From: Roseomonas aeriglobus
GTDB lineage: Bacteria > Pseudomonadota > Alphaproteobacteria > Sphingomonadales > Sphingomonadaceae
Reading direction: 5' to 3'
DNA: 64,000 nt
Assembly: GCA_016937575.1 (NCBI GenBank)
Contig: JAFHKN010000002.1
Coordinates: 3,097,001 to 3,161,000, forward strand
A program made the translations under genes and the position numbers. Numbering within the stretch: the stretch's first letter is position 1; each line of letters begins with the position of its first letter. Shown one piece after another: positions 63,302 to 64,000 of the stretch. The notes under the pieces are model-generated. The model saw only the letters and a program-made list of their open reading frames with translations. It was not told the origin of the DNA and did not search any database.

Positions 63302-63925
63302 ATGACTTTAGTAGATTTTGGGTCGAAGCGTCGACGTCGGCAGCCAGACGAACTGCGTAGCGAGGCTATAGGGGCGGCGCGAGAAATATTACTTAAGGAT
63401 GGACCTGCATCTATTACGCTTCAAAGCGTAGCCGCCGCGCTTGGAATGGCGCACGGCAGTATCACGCATCACTTTGGAACGGCCGCGAACCTTCAGGCCG
63501 CAGTCGCCGACGAGCTAATTGGGCAACTGCTGGCAGGGGTAAGAAGTGGCGCGTGTGCTCTGAAGACGGGCACGATCGACGAGGCCGACCTGGTCGATCT
63601 TGTTTTCGACGTATTTGAGGAGACAGGCGTCGGGAGGTTGATTGGGTGGCTCGCCGCCTACGACAGCCCGCTGCTGCAGCCGATGTTCGAACGCTTCGGC
63701 CGGCTTTCCGCGGAGATAGCTGGAGATCAGGTGGAAGGCTCGGCTTTTATGGAAGCCGAACTTCCGGTCATCATCGAAAACGTCGTGACGGCCGCGCTCA
63801 GTTCTGCGTTGATCGGCGCTGACCTTCTCAAAGCGCTCGATCTCGGATCTAGCCACACGCGGGAGAGGGTCGCCGTCAATCTGGCAGCGCAGCGGTCAAA
63901 GCGCTTCTCGAAATCATCCCGCTGA
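63302..63925 (+). CDS. TetR family transcriptional regulator
   Basis: 207-residue TetR-type regulator. N-terminal HTH: ITLQSVAAALGMAHGSITHH then FGTAANLQAAVADEL, with the usual IGAAREILLKDG lead helix. The C-terminal ligand-binding domain has no assigned effector. The C-terminal tail is basic. Its ATG at 63302 lacks a strong ribosome-binding site. A short gap separates it from the gene starting at 63983, which it may control. Confidence 0.9.
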   Translation: MTLVDFGSKRRRRQPDELRSEAIGAAREILLKDGPASITLQSVAAALGMAHGSITHHFGTAANLQAAVADELIGQLLAGVRSGACALKTGTIDEADLVDLVFDVFEETGVGRLIGWLAAYDSPLLQPMFERFGRLSAEIAGDQVEGSAFMEAELPVIIENVVTAALSSALIGADLLKALDLGSSHTRERVAVNLAAQRSKRFSKSSR

Positions 63926-63982
63926 TTTCTTTATATCAGACAGAAACCCGAATTATCGAAATTATAAAAGGAGAGGGCTCCA

Positions 63983-64000
63983 ATGGGCAGTCCACGATTA
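63983..64000 (+). CDS. Start of a further gene (truncated by window end)
   Basis: ATG 63983 preceded by AAAGGAGAGGG at 63967-63977. Only six codons (MGSPRL) are inside the window. Called from the very good ribosome-binding site alone. Confidence 0.45.

Overview
The window is a high-GC (mid-60s percent by eye) alphaproteobacterial chromosome segment. Gene content points to a sphingomonad (Sphingomonas/Sphingobium/Novosphingobium type): TonB-dependent receptors (TBDRs) paired with catabolic genes, a Spinster-type MFS transporter, a DUF35/thiolase pair, a malA-like TBDR locus with an associated tryptophan halogenase, an S8 autotransporter, and dispersed palindromic repeats of the kinds common in this group. 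Genus-level identity is inference; no rRNA is present.

Region 1 (1-22300) is an aerobic catabolic island. It carries the 3' end of a cytochrome P450, three aldehyde dehydrogenases, a 4-OT-like tautomerase, a Spinster-type MFS permease, a two-subunit CoA transferase, a DUF35/thiolase-like pair that may be an aldolase, a Rieske oxygenase, AMP-forming and ADP-forming acyl-CoA synthetases, a TonB receptor, a GMC oxidoreductase, a TLP1-type thiolase-like protein, an enoyl-CoA hydratase and an adrenodoxin-type ferredoxin. The transcription units start from five intergenic regions. All five carry versions of the same palindromic element, half-site AGAAT with the complete form ATTC-N7-AGAAT-N3-ATTC, so this looks like one regulon under an unseen regulator. 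A decayed carboxylesterase pseudogene containing an expanded Asp-Pro hexanucleotide repeat lies between the TonB receptor and the GMC gene. The substrate is not identifiable from sequence; a hydrophobic alicyclic, terpenoid or steroid-like compound is a reasonable guess.

Region 2 (23090-31751) is housekeeping-like: a DUF885 metallopeptidase-like protein, a branched-chain 2-oxoacid dehydrogenase operon (E1 alpha, a lipoprotein-like alpha/beta hydrolase, E1 beta, E2) with a long inverted repeat before E2, tRNA-Arg(CCG), a PhyH-type dioxygenase and a degenerate RBBP9-like hydrolase.

Region 3 (31852-44850) is a maltodextrin utilisation locus: sugar MFS transporter, GH97, GH13 alpha-glucosidase, GH13 alpha-amylase and a tryptophan-halogenase-family flavoprotein on the minus strand, a large TonB receptor, and a divergent LacI regulator. 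Mobile palindromic repeats lie inside or between several genes.

Region 4 (44930-55549) is a surface-glycan cluster: a GT41-like glycosyltransferase, a large methyltransferase/repeat protein, a Kdo module (kdsD, kdsB, a class IIA HAD phosphatase, kdsA), a DegT aminotransferase, WbqC and two methyltransferases.

Region 5 (55943-64000) has a three-gene operon of unknown envelope proteins, an S8 autotransporter split by an IS5/IS427-type element, a second inverted copy of that element, a hotdog thioesterase, a TetR regulator and the first codons of a further gene.
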